Assembly: GCA_024710005.1 (NCBI GenBank)
Contig: JANJVQ010000020.1
Coordinates: 18,935-82,934, forward strand
Reading direction: 5' to 3'
DNA length: 64,000 nt
DNA from: Paludibacter sp.
GTDB taxonomy: Bacteria; Bacteroidota; Bacteroidia; Bacteroidales; Paludibacteraceae
The position numbers were made by a program, and so were the translations under genes. The notes under the pieces are model-generated. The model was given only the letters and a program-made list of their open reading frames with translations, was not told where the DNA came from and did not search any database. Positions 19,806 through 27,350 of this stretch are shown piece by piece. Numbering within the stretch: position 1 is the first letter of the stretch; the number at the start of each line of letters is the position of its first letter.

Positions 19806-19966
19806 GAGCCTACTCGTTCAGCATCAAAAAGCAATGTAGCTCTATCAAAAAGAGCAAAGTTGCTCTACGCCTGAGAGCCTACTTGCTCTACAACATCGAA
19901 CGAACTTGCACTACAATCACGAACTAAGTAGCTCAGCTCCCTTGAACGCACTTGCACGATGCCCGT
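19806..19966. repeat. Seven degenerate tandem units of exactly 23 nt
   Basis: Seven consecutive 23-nt units start at 19806, 19829, 19852, 19875, 19898, 19921 and 19944. Most begin GAGC or GAAC and carry an ACTTGC(T/A)CTAC-like core. The fourth (GAGCCTACTTGCTCTACAAC...) and fifth (GAACGAACTTGCACTACAAT...) are the most alike. Spacing is strict although the letters vary. No coding frame covers it. Confidence 0.65.
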
Positions 19967-19977
19967 TATGCCCTGCA

Positions 19978-20053
19978 TAAAACTCATTTATATAGGGCGT
20001 AAAACTCATTTATGTAGGGCGTAAAATTCAATTAGTAAGGGAGTAAAATTCAG
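19978..20053. repeat. 22-nt tandem repeat, three and a half units
   Basis: The units TAAAACTCATTTATATAGGG.., TAAAACTCATTTATGTAGGG.. and TAAAATTCAATTAGTAAGGG.. start at 19978, 20000 and 20022, with a partial fourth at 20044. It directly follows the 23-nt array. Confidence 0.75.
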
Positions 20054-20139
20054 ATTCCTCGCTTTGCTACTGAAATTCGGAAATTCCGAATTTCTTCATA
20101 GTTAGTGTTTCAACAAGCTTTGACTTTTACTGATTTTAG

Positions 20140-20235
20140 TAGACACATTTAAATTGGTTGTACTAAATAAATAGACACTTCTGAAATAGTTGTACTGGAA
20201 ATATAGACACTTTCTCTTTTTTCGTACTAAAAACG
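20140..20235. repeat. Three 32-nt direct repeats (TAGACAC...GTACT), possible insertion-sequence end
   Basis: TAGACAC starts at 20140, 20172 and 20204, exactly 32 nt apart. Each unit carries a TTGTACT or TCGTACT word at the same offset. The third unit runs into the truncated end of the RhuM gene. Multiple long subterminal repeats are typical of some insertion-sequence ends (IS21-like, for example), so this may be the leftover end of a lost element. Confidence 0.55.
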
Positions 20236-20460
20236 TTTACCTTCGGTTTGAACAGTTCGGAAATTCCGAACAGTTGCCGACGCATCCAACTCTCCTTCTT
20301 CAAATACATTTTTTACATGCTCGCTAATAGTGGCTTTCGATTTCTGAAAAAGTTCACACAGTTGAGTCTGCGTAAGCCAAACGCTTTCTTCCTCCAACCT
20401 AACATCTATCTTAATGCTGCCTTCGGAGTTTTGATAGATCAGGAATTCGCTACTATTCAT
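20227..20460 (-). pseudogene. RhuM family protein, 3'-truncated
   Basis: The 77 residues match only the N-terminal part of RhuM (virulence-associated) proteins: FLIYQNSEGSIKIDVRL, EESVWLTQTQLCELF, then EHVKNVFEEGELDASATVRNF. Full members are several hundred residues. Here the frame stops right after TEGKRF, where the 32-nt repeats begin. The gene therefore looks cut by a mobile element. Its first 72 bp belong to the ~490-bp duplication. Confidence 0.75.
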
Positions 20461-20483
20461 TTTCTTATCCTATATTATGATTG

Positions 20484-20555
20484 TTAGCAGGGTATATTCA
20501 TGATATACTCGTCTTTCCAAACAGATTTGTATTCAATATTTTGAGATTCGAGCAT
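20484..20555 (-). pseudogene. AlbA_2 gene head fragment (copy 1)
   Basis: It encodes MLESQNIEYKSVWKDEYIMN... then stops after 23 residues. The first 17 residues match the start of the complete AlbA_2 protein (MPETQNIEYKSVWKDEYLK), then homology ends abruptly. This is a gene-head remnant inside the direct repeat. Confidence 0.75.
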
Positions 20556-20607
20556 AACTGTTTTATTTTGTACCAAAAAACTTATATTTTTTACTTTTCT
20601 TTTCCTC

Positions 20608-20790
20608 CTAATACTTCTCATTCTTAAATCCCATACCTTTAAAATACTGTTTATCAAATATATCCGCTAAGCTATGGTGTATAGTCCGTATTGCTGGAGA
20701 GATTGTCGGGTTTGTATAGAATAGGATGACCTTCGTCCGGTAGGTGTCGAAATACCAATACGTGCTATTACGTGATTCATAGTCATACAT
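20608..20790 (-). CDS. Small hypothetical protein (repeat copy 1)
   Basis: This is a 60-residue ORF (MYDYESRNSTYWYFDTYRTK...). The paralogue at 22709-22912 is almost identical in protein sequence but seven residues longer, since here TTG has become a TAG stop. The family was not recognised. It may be a genuine small gene or the head of a longer lost gene. The -7-like promoter word of copy 2 (TAACTTTG) is changed to TAACCTTG in this copy. Confidence 0.4.
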   Translation of the reverse strand: MYDYESRNSTYWYFDTYRTKVILFYTNPTISPAIRTIHHSLADIFDKQYFKGMGFKNEKY

Positions 20791-21038
20791 TTTAATACTG
20801 CAAGGTTAAATTATTCCTGTAGATAATCGCAAGAATAAAACTTAAAATAACTTTGGTATTTGCTGCTAAAATAAAAAATGCCTCCCACTATTTGGCGGAG
20901 AGGCTTACCAGATGTTTTTATTACGCATTATGCGTTACGCACTTTGCGTAAAGAAGTATTGCCCGCATTATGTGCCATTATAAGAGGCAATCCGACATTT
21001 ATCCGACATTTCCGACACAATTCGGATATTTAAGCGAT

Positions 21039-22367
21039 TTATCCGACATTTATTAGTTCATAATATGCAGCTTTTTTGTCTCCAATTCGTTGAAGAAAGC
21101 CTTTTTCAATAAGGACTTCTAAGTCTCGTAGAGCAGTTCTATCTGTAATTCCTGTATTTATTTTTTGATATTCACTATTTGTAATTTTACCTTTTTCTTT
21201 CACATACAGGACTGCTTTAATCTGCCTTTCGCTCAGACCTAATTTACTCAAATCCTCTTTGTTGTAAATATCCTTACGGAAAACAATCAAAAAATCACTG
21301 CCTTCGTTTGTGATTATTGGAGGTGGCAATTTGGCCATCGAACATTGTTCGGTCATTATTTCAATGCCACGCCCCCACGATTCTACATAACCGCTACGGA
21401 AAAAAGCATTGGCAATATCAGGATTGTACGGACGTGAAGAATGTTCGTGCAAGAGTTTATCGACTGTCCAATTCTCAGGGAGTTGACCTTCGTTCCAAAT
21501 TCTTATTCTATCGGCATACACCTTAATCTGAATAGGTGTACAACCTGCATAATCTTTGTGTGCAACGGCATTTAAAAGTGCTTCACGCAAAGCCGCTACC
21601 GGATATTCGTAGGTTTCGACACGAGAAATTCCTTCGTAGCTTATCATTGCCCGAATGTACTTGGTAAAAAGCAAATCAATTGTTTTTTCGACTTGTTCCA
21701 ACAGGTTGCCGTGTATGGTGTCTTGAAACAGCAAATCGCTTTCTGTGCGAAAAAAGCCGATTTTGATATACGCTCCTGTAACGAACTTCTCAGGGTCGGG
21801 GTGGAAAAGCAACAATGCTGCCCTTTTCAAATGTCCATTTTCAATGAGATTCAGGTTGTTGAGTAATTGCTCTGTGGATTCTTTTAGACACTTTTCATCA
21901 AGGCGTTTGGCTTCAATCCCTTTTTTCTTGAAGAACTCAAAGGTTTCCGGCTTTAATTCTGAAATCTGAACACTTGGAACGGTAACAGCATCCCATTTTT
22001 TTCCATATTTATGCAACAGAAATTTATCTAATGCTGCTCCTTTCAACTCTTGCTTGGTAGAACCGCTCCGAAAATGATACTCTCCTTTGTAGTTTACCGG
22101 ATTGGGGTGTGGCTCAACAACAATTTCGACATAATCGCCTTGTTCTGTCTGGTACAGATTGACAGGAGCAACAATTCCCAGAATGGTGGTTATCTTATTG
22201 GGCAGTTCCTCCAACAGTTTCTTGGCATTCCTTACTCCTACTATATTGCCGTTATCGTCTTTACCAATATAGAGCGTACCGCCCTGGGCATTGGCAAAAC
22301 CGCATATCCATTTCAAGTATTCGTCTTTCCAAACGGATTTGTATTCTATGTTTTGAGTTTCGGGCAT
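21039..22367 (-). CDS. Schlafen AlbA_2 domain ATP-binding protein
   Basis: This 442-residue protein has an N-terminal AlbA_2 domain (about residues 1-120: IEYKSVWKDEYLKWICGFANAQGGTLYIGKDDNG). A central GHKL-like ATP-binding region follows, with PVAALREALLNAVAHKDY and GYVESWGRGIEIM. The C-terminus is winged-helix DNA-binding (LSERQIKAVLYVKEKGKITNSEYQ). Such proteins are common near defence and toxin genes and are usually described as putative regulators. ATG 22365-22367 (MPETQNIEYKS) is the natural start; the frame is open 21 codons upstream only by chance. It is intact and flanked by the direct repeats. Confidence 0.85.
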   Translation of the reverse strand: MPETQNIEYKSVWKDEYLKWICGFANAQGGTLYIGKDDNGNIVGVRNAKKLLEELPNKITTILGIVAPVNLYQTEQGDYVEIVVEPHPNPVNYKGEYHFRSGSTKQELKGAALDKFLLHKYGKKWDAVTVPSVQISELKPETFEFFKKKGIEAKRLDEKCLKESTEQLLNNLNLIENGHLKRAALLLFHPDPEKFVTGAYIKIGFFRTESDLLFQDTIHGNLLEQVEKTIDLLFTKYIRAMISYEGISRVETYEYPVAALREALLNAVAHKDYAGCTPIQIKVYADRIRIWNEGQLPENWTVDKLLHEHSSRPYNPDIANAFFRSGYVESWGRGIEIMTEQCSMAKLPPPIITNEGSDFLIVFRKDIYNKEDLSKLGLSERQIKAVLYVKEKGKITNSEYQKINTGITDRTALRDLEVLIEKGFLQRIGDKKAAYYELINVG

Positions 22368-22465
22368 AACATTGATGATCAATTGTTTTGTAATAGTGAG
22401 TGGTGTGTCGGGAAATCCGACATACCACATTTTCTTATTTTATCTCACATTCTACTAATTTTCCT

Positions 22466-22582
22466 TTAATAGCACCGTGCTGAGTGGTTGTCCGGAATTT
22501 CCGGACAACCTTCCTCCAACCTAACATCTATTTTAATGTTGCCTTCGGAATTTTGATAGATCAGGATTTCGCTATTGTTCAT
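22466..22582 (-). pseudogene. RhuM family remnant with internal deletion (copy 2)
   Basis: It starts like copy 1 (MNNSEILIYQNSEGNIKIDV, then RLEE), then jumps. In the +1 frame the next residues are VVRKFRTTTQHGAIKG, which is the RhuM region lying about 40 residues further on. A deletion removed the helix-turn-helix part and shifted the frame. The short palindrome at 22486-22510 is simply the DNA encoding VVRKFRTT. Confidence 0.7.
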
Positions 22583-22605
22583 TTTCTTATCCTATATTTT
22601 GATTG

Positions 22606-22677
22606 TTAGCAGGGTATATACATGATATACTCGTCTTTCCAAACAGATTTGTATTCTATGTTTTGGGTTTCGGACAT
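22606..22677 (-). pseudogene. AlbA_2 gene head fragment (copy 2)
   Basis: It encodes MSETQNIEYKSVWKDEYIMY... with a stop after 23 residues. This is the third occurrence in 2.2 kb of the AlbA_2 N-terminal sequence. Confidence 0.75.
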
Positions 22678-22708
22678 AACTGTTTTATTTTGTACCAAAA
22701 AACTTATA

Positions 22709-22912
22709 TTATTTACTTTTCTTTTCCTCCAAATACTTCTCATTCTTAAACCCCATACCTTTGAAACACTGTTTATCAAATATATCCGCTAAGCTATGGT
22801 GTATAGTCCGTATTGCTGGAGAGATTGTCGGGTTTGTATAGAATAGGATGACCTTCGTTCGGTAGGTGTCGAAATACCAATACGTGCTATTACGTGATTC
22901 ATAGTCATACAT
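22709..22912 (-). CDS. Small hypothetical protein (repeat copy 2)
   Basis: This 67-residue protein ends NEKYLEEKKSK. It is preceded on the minus strand by TAACTTTG (22923-22930), a full TAnnTTTG -7 word, so this copy may be expressed. Conservation of the protein between two diverged DNA copies hints at real coding. It has no recognised family; the sequence has aromatic and beta-like stretches and no signal peptide. Confidence 0.45.
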   Translation of the reverse strand: MYDYESRNSTYWYFDTYRTKVILFYTNPTISPAIRTIHHSLADIFDKQCFKGMGFKNEKYLEEKKSK

Positions 22913-23006
22913 TTTAATACTGCAAAGTTAAATTATTCCTGTTGATAATCGCAAGAAAAAAACTTAAAATAACTTTGGTGTTTGCTGCTAAAATAAAATA
23001 ACCATA

Positions 23007-25814
23007 TCAATAATCAAAATTATTTAATATCTCTTTTAAACGTTCTTTTTCCTTTGATTGATTGGTTTTAAAACGATAAACCTGAATTTTGTTGACTGAA
23101 AGAATTTTATCCTTAATTCTATCATGTTCAGCTTGTTTTTTATCCTGTTCATGATATTTGATACCATCTACTTCTATAACGAAGAGTTTTTGCTTTGATA
23201 CTTTGTTATAAAACAGAAAATCCACGTGTGTCCAAGGATGTAGTATATATTTTTGTTCTTCCTCAGTAAAATCATCAGTAGTTTTTACAATTGAGCTTAG
23301 CCTTATATGCATAGCATACCCAATTTTATAGTAATCAAGGAGTAAACTATCAATTAGCTCACACATTAGCAACTCCGTTTTGTGTTCATGGGGTCGATTT
23401 TTATATTTCTCCAATAAGATATTGCTTTGTTCGGAATACAATAAATCAAAAACCGAAATTATAGTTGATTGTTTTGTAACTTCAGTACCATACAGATATT
23501 CTGCATATTTAATAAAGTCGCTGATGATGTTATTTTCCGAATGATACACTTTATCTGCAACAATGGCTGTTACTTTTTTTTGTCCACGTGAAATGGCCAC
23601 ATTCAGCAATTTTTCATTCGTTACAAAGTTGTATAATCTGCTTTTTTCATTATTCGGGTCCTGATCCAGAGCATTAACTACAAACGACAATATCACTTCT
23701 TCCTTTTGTCTGCCCTGAAATTTATGTATTGTATCAGCTTCAACATTCTCGGAAACAATTTGCTGCGTTAGCAAATCTGCCTGATAGCGAAATGGTGTAA
23801 TTATCCCCACACTTTTAGAATTGTTCTCACGAACCAAATCTGCGATTTCATCAATTTCACGCTGATTATACAAACCACTGCCATTAGTATTGGGATTGCT
23901 TCTTGCATGATTACCTTCTACCGTTTTAATAATTTGTAGATGATTACCTGTGTTCTTTGTCATGGCTATTAATTCGCCATCATAAAACATCTTGTTGCAG
24001 AAATTTATAATATCAGGGGCACATCTGTAATGTTCTTTCAGGAGAGTAGTAGGAACTGTCTTCATTGCTTCTTTCACCGATTTCAGAATCGAATTACTCG
24101 AATAGCGGTAAGCCTGTGGCACATCATATTGATTAGCCAGCAATTCAGATTGTTCAAAAAGCATTTCTTCATCAATTTGCTGCAACTGACGTGAATCACC
24201 AACCACTACCAGATTAGTAGCGCAACTAATGGCTAATGTACTACTGAGCAAATCACCTTGTGATGCTTCATCGATAATCATGTAATCGAAGCAAAAGCCC
24301 CGCGGTGCGTTGTTGAGTAACGAGTGAGTAGTACTCAACACCACTGGATAGCATTGTATAAATTCCTGATAGTTCTGTATATAATCAGCCGCAGTAAAAG
24401 TAGTGACCGATTGCTCGCTATAGTGCTGATGAATATGATGTTCCAACGATTTACGATAAAGCACTTGTAACTCTTTCGTTATCTGCTCTTTGCGCTGACT
24501 TCTTAAGTATTGCTTGTTGCTTTCTATTTGCTGGGTTATTTCTCTGGTGCGACTGATATAATACAGTTTCTCAACACTTCTAATTAATGCGTTGAGATCC
24601 TTATCCCTTATTTTTACTCTTAGCCTGAAAGCTATCAACCAACGTTCATAAAACCACAGTTTTCGGGGTTCCTGCAAACGAAGTAACAATGACAAATAAA
24701 CAGCTGATGATAATCCAACTTTCAGACTTAAGGAATTGTCACTAACCAGTTCATAGTATCTTTTTTCATGTTGCAGTTCTATCAGTTGCGATTCCAACAC
24801 AGCCGTTTCCACCTCCATGTCCTGAATTCTCTTAATCGTTTGACTAAGTACATCCATTTGCTTCAGTTCTTTTTCAGTTAATGGTAGTGGCTTATGTTTC
24901 AAAAACTCTGTAAGCGTATCTTGCTGGTCGGTTTCAAAAAACTGTATAACATTGGTTTTACTACCTAATCTGGCAGCCAGAAACTCTAACTTTTCTTCTT
25001 CTAACTTCTCGTACACATTCTCAACAGCAGTGTTGTTATTTGAAATTACCGCACAATTCTTTCCCGAGTACAGTATATTGGCAATCAAATTCAGAATAGT
25101 TTGTGTTTTTCCGGTTCCCGGAGGACCTTCAATAACCGAAATATTAAACTGCAATGCGGATGTTATAGCTTTCGCCTGACTCTGATTATAATCGAAAGGC
25201 AATATCAATCGTTGTTTTTGAGTTAAGGCGCGAACGTTGCCCTGAAGATAATCCGACAAAACTGAATCCGGCACTTGATTATCTAATCGCAAATAACTCT
25301 GCGATAGAAAACTCAGCGGTGAATTTTCTTCCGCTACACTATTGGCATATTGGGCTAAAGATTTGAAATAACGGTATATTTCCCGATAGTGATTATTTTT
25401 AAAACTTACTTGTCTCCCAAAGTAGGTTCTTACTGAAGATTGCACCCGGAAATATCCCTGCTCAAAGGCATCAACCTGACGGGCAATCACCTGATGTCCC
25501 TCTACATATACATCCTGTTTTCGGATATCAATAGTTTGTTTTTTGGAAAGGATTTTTACTTTATTGAGTGTATAAAAAAACTTCCCGCTTCCTCCTCGAA
25601 AATAAATGTCATAGCCTGTACGATTGCCGTAATAATATGCCTCATACATAGCAGAAATACTGTCAGTTTTATCTTCCCATTTGTCGCGGGGACTGTTGTA
25701 TAGTAAAACAGCTTGATTGTTTGGATGAATGGATATGCGGTTGCCCATTGAAAAGTTATTATGACAACGTTCTTTTATTTCAATACCTAATAAATTGTAT
25801 TTTCTAAAAGTCAA
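23007..25814 (-). CDS. SF1 (Upf1-like) helicase with C-terminal nuclease-like domain
   Basis: This is a 935-residue protein. Helicase motifs in order: Walker A GPPGTGKTQT at about residues 230-239, Walker B MIIDEASQGD, motif III VVVGDSRQLQQI, EHYRCAPDIINF, ADTIHKFQGRQKEEV, and motif VI LLNVAISRGQKK. A coiled region of about 200 residues is inserted after motif Ia. The last ~80 residues (VDFLF...LFVIEVDGIKYHE with Asp865 and Glu881) resemble a DUF2726/Vsr-like PD-(D/E)xK nuclease. It begins 15 bp after the Argonaute stop and reads in the same direction, so it is probably the last gene of the defence operon. Whether it acts with the Argonaute is inference. Confidence 0.85.
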   Translation of the reverse strand: MTFRKYNLLGIEIKERCHNNFSMGNRISIHPNNQAVLLYNSPRDKWEDKTDSISAMYEAYYYGNRTGYDIYFRGGSGKFFYTLNKVKILSKKQTIDIRKQDVYVEGHQVIARQVDAFEQGYFRVQSSVRTYFGRQVSFKNNHYREIYRYFKSLAQYANSVAEENSPLSFLSQSYLRLDNQVPDSVLSDYLQGNVRALTQKQRLILPFDYNQSQAKAITSALQFNISVIEGPPGTGKTQTILNLIANILYSGKNCAVISNNNTAVENVYEKLEEEKLEFLAARLGSKTNVIQFFETDQQDTLTEFLKHKPLPLTEKELKQMDVLSQTIKRIQDMEVETAVLESQLIELQHEKRYYELVSDNSLSLKVGLSSAVYLSLLLRLQEPRKLWFYERWLIAFRLRVKIRDKDLNALIRSVEKLYYISRTREITQQIESNKQYLRSQRKEQITKELQVLYRKSLEHHIHQHYSEQSVTTFTAADYIQNYQEFIQCYPVVLSTTHSLLNNAPRGFCFDYMIIDEASQGDLLSSTLAISCATNLVVVGDSRQLQQIDEEMLFEQSELLANQYDVPQAYRYSSNSILKSVKEAMKTVPTTLLKEHYRCAPDIINFCNKMFYDGELIAMTKNTGNHLQIIKTVEGNHARSNPNTNGSGLYNQREIDEIADLVRENNSKSVGIITPFRYQADLLTQQIVSENVEADTIHKFQGRQKEEVILSFVVNALDQDPNNEKSRLYNFVTNEKLLNVAISRGQKKVTAIVADKVYHSENNIISDFIKYAEYLYGTEVTKQSTIISVFDLLYSEQSNILLEKYKNRPHEHKTELLMCELIDSLLLDYYKIGYAMHIRLSSIVKTTDDFTEEEQKYILHPWTHVDFLFYNKVSKQKLFVIEVDGIKYHEQDKKQAEHDRIKDKILSVNKIQVYRFKTNQSKEKERLKEILNNFDY

Positions 25815-25829
25815 AATCGTGCACAGCCA

Positions 25830-27350
25830 TTAAATATAATGTTTAAATGGCAAAACACCTGATTTAATATCTTTACCAGCAGTCAAAATCTCACCTACAG
25901 AATCAGCAAATTTTAATGTAACTGGAACTCCATCTCCATATATACATGAATTGTAATTCAACTTGGTGAGTCCCAATATATCCTTACATACAATTTCTAT
26001 ATCTGCACTTCCTCTTGTTATAGCAATTTCTAAAGGGTTAGGAGTTTCTAAGCCAATTTGAGTTTGAAAACGTGGTATAAAACCCTTAGTCCAAAAATAT
26101 GCTTTGTTATCATCGTATTGCAACAATGTACCTCTCGGAACGCAATATTGAAATTGTCTGTATAATTTAAAAGTGTTATTTTCTCTTATTCTAACACCAA
26201 TTATCCTTGATTTACCAGCCGTAGCTTCTTCAAAGCCACGCCATTCATTATCATCAAAATAGGTCTTTGCATGAATAAATATTTCCTCAGGATAAAATTT
26301 GAACCTATCATAAAATGCTTCCATCGATTGAGAAATTATTTCAAATGCATCATTATATGATAAGTGAAACTCACCACTAACAGGATTCCACCACGGTCCC
26401 ACATTTCCACGAAAGACCATTCCATCTCCTGAATCTAAAAACATTTGAGCTGCGCAACATGCATTTTTATTTTTGGAATCGGTCTCAGTTTTTTTATAAA
26501 CTAACCCCAAGTAACAAACCTTTTCTCTCACACCACCAAGTTTCCAAGGCAAGCCTCCAAGTTTATAATACAGAGTCGTTACAATATTCCATGCTTTTGC
26601 AGTGTCAAATTTTCTTTCAGCTTCAATTTTTTTATCATCTGTAAAGATATTCTCGTAGTTTATTTTATCTTCTCTTATAATTTGGGTTATAATTTTAGAA
26701 GATAGAATTTTTGCTTTTAATTGATTATGGAAATTTATTTCAAATTGATAAGCTTCTTTTAATTGATCTACTTCTTCCTGCATGTCAGAGAATAAAAGTA
26801 GCATATCTGAATTTCTATCTTTAGGCTTTAGCCCAATTGATATATTATCATCTCCTTTTTGAATTTTAGAATTTGGTCTACCATACTGAAAAATACATTG
26901 AGGAATAATAACAAGCCAAACATCTACTGGCATTTCCTCTCTATTGGTATATGCAATTAGTTTGTCAACATAAAGATTTACCCAATTGTGAACACGTTGG
27001 TGAGAATCTTTGTATTTCAGGTATTTTTGAATTTCTTCATCATCGATATCCAATTCTTGGATATTTTCAAAATTTATAGAGAATCCAAAAACAGCCTCAA
27101 TACCAGGGAAATTTGGTCGTGCAATTGATCTTTCAGAGTTAAATATTGGTAAATGAATTTTTTTCAGATAATCAATTAGAACTTTTCTTAGCGAGTTTGA
27201 TCCGATTATCCCAATAGTTTTTTGACCTTGAATTTTCTTATGATCAAATGCGCCAAAAAGCATCAAACCGTCTCGAGGATCAATAGCCTTTTGTCCGTTT
27301 GCAAATGTTAGAAATGGTTCCTCAATATATTTTAATGTTGGTTCTATCAT
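25830..27350 (-). CDS. Short prokaryotic Argonaute (MID-PIWI), SPARTA subunit
   Basis: This 506-residue protein has the length and pattern of short pAgos of the SPARTA type. Seen are IEEPFLTFANGQKAIDPRDGLMLFG at the start (residues 10-34), the MID-PIWI core with PWKLGGVREKVCYLGLVYKK, NACCAAQMFLDSGDG, EEIFIHAKTYFDDNEW, LTKLNYNSCIYGDG, and the C-terminal FADSVGEILTAGKD...HYI. The PIWI catalytic Asp positions are replaced (YLGLVYKK, IFIHAKTYF), so it should bind guide and target without cutting. Its ATG overlaps the TIR-APAZ stop (ATGA). In characterised SPARTA, guide RNA and target DNA binding activates the TIR NADase. Confidence 0.93.
   Translation of the reverse strand: MIEPTLKYIEEPFLTFANGQKAIDPRDGLMLFGAFDHKKIQGQKTIGIIGSNSLRKVLIDYLKKIHLPIFNSERSIARPNFPGIEAVFGFSINFENIQELDIDDEEIQKYLKYKDSHQRVHNWVNLYVDKLIAYTNREEMPVDVWLVIIPQCIFQYGRPNSKIQKGDDNISIGLKPKDRNSDMLLLFSDMQEEVDQLKEAYQFEINFHNQLKAKILSSKIITQIIREDKINYENIFTDDKKIEAERKFDTAKAWNIVTTLYYKLGGLPWKLGGVREKVCYLGLVYKKTETDSKNKNACCAAQMFLDSGDGMVFRGNVGPWWNPVSGEFHLSYNDAFEIISQSMEAFYDRFKFYPEEIFIHAKTYFDDNEWRGFEEATAGKSRIIGVRIRENNTFKLYRQFQYCVPRGTLLQYDDNKAYFWTKGFIPRFQTQIGLETPNPLEIAITRGSADIEIVCKDILGLTKLNYNSCIYGDGVPVTLKFADSVGEILTAGKDIKSGVLPFKHYI

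Larger units (their letters stand above)
20388..20876. repeat. Direct repeat, copy 1 (~490 bp)
   Basis: It matches 22510-22999 almost base for base, with scattered substitutions and an offset near 2.12 kb. In minus-strand order it contains a small ORF (MYDYES...), a 24-codon head of an AlbA_2 gene, and the head of a RhuM gene. The two copies flank the complete AlbA_2 gene. Confidence 0.9.
22510..22999. repeat. Direct repeat, copy 2 (~490 bp)
   Basis: Partner of 20388-20876. It ends eight bases before the stop codon of the helicase gene at 23007 and begins exactly at the RhuM deletion junction, so both edges of the repeat coincide with gene break points. Confidence 0.9.

Noticed and set aside
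19806..20053. Possible CRISPR array
   Set aside because: Units are 22-23 nt, contiguous and degenerate; there are no spacers and no cas genes in the window.
22486..22510. Palindrome GGTTGTCCGGAA-T-TTCCGGACAACC as a recombinase site
   Set aside because: It encodes the conserved VVRKFRTT of RhuM; a similar coding palindrome is present at 20255-20271 in the other RhuM fragment.
25830..27350. Catalytically active long Argonaute
   Set aside because: No N or PAZ domain and no PIWI Asp residues at the expected places; length and partner fit a short pAgo.
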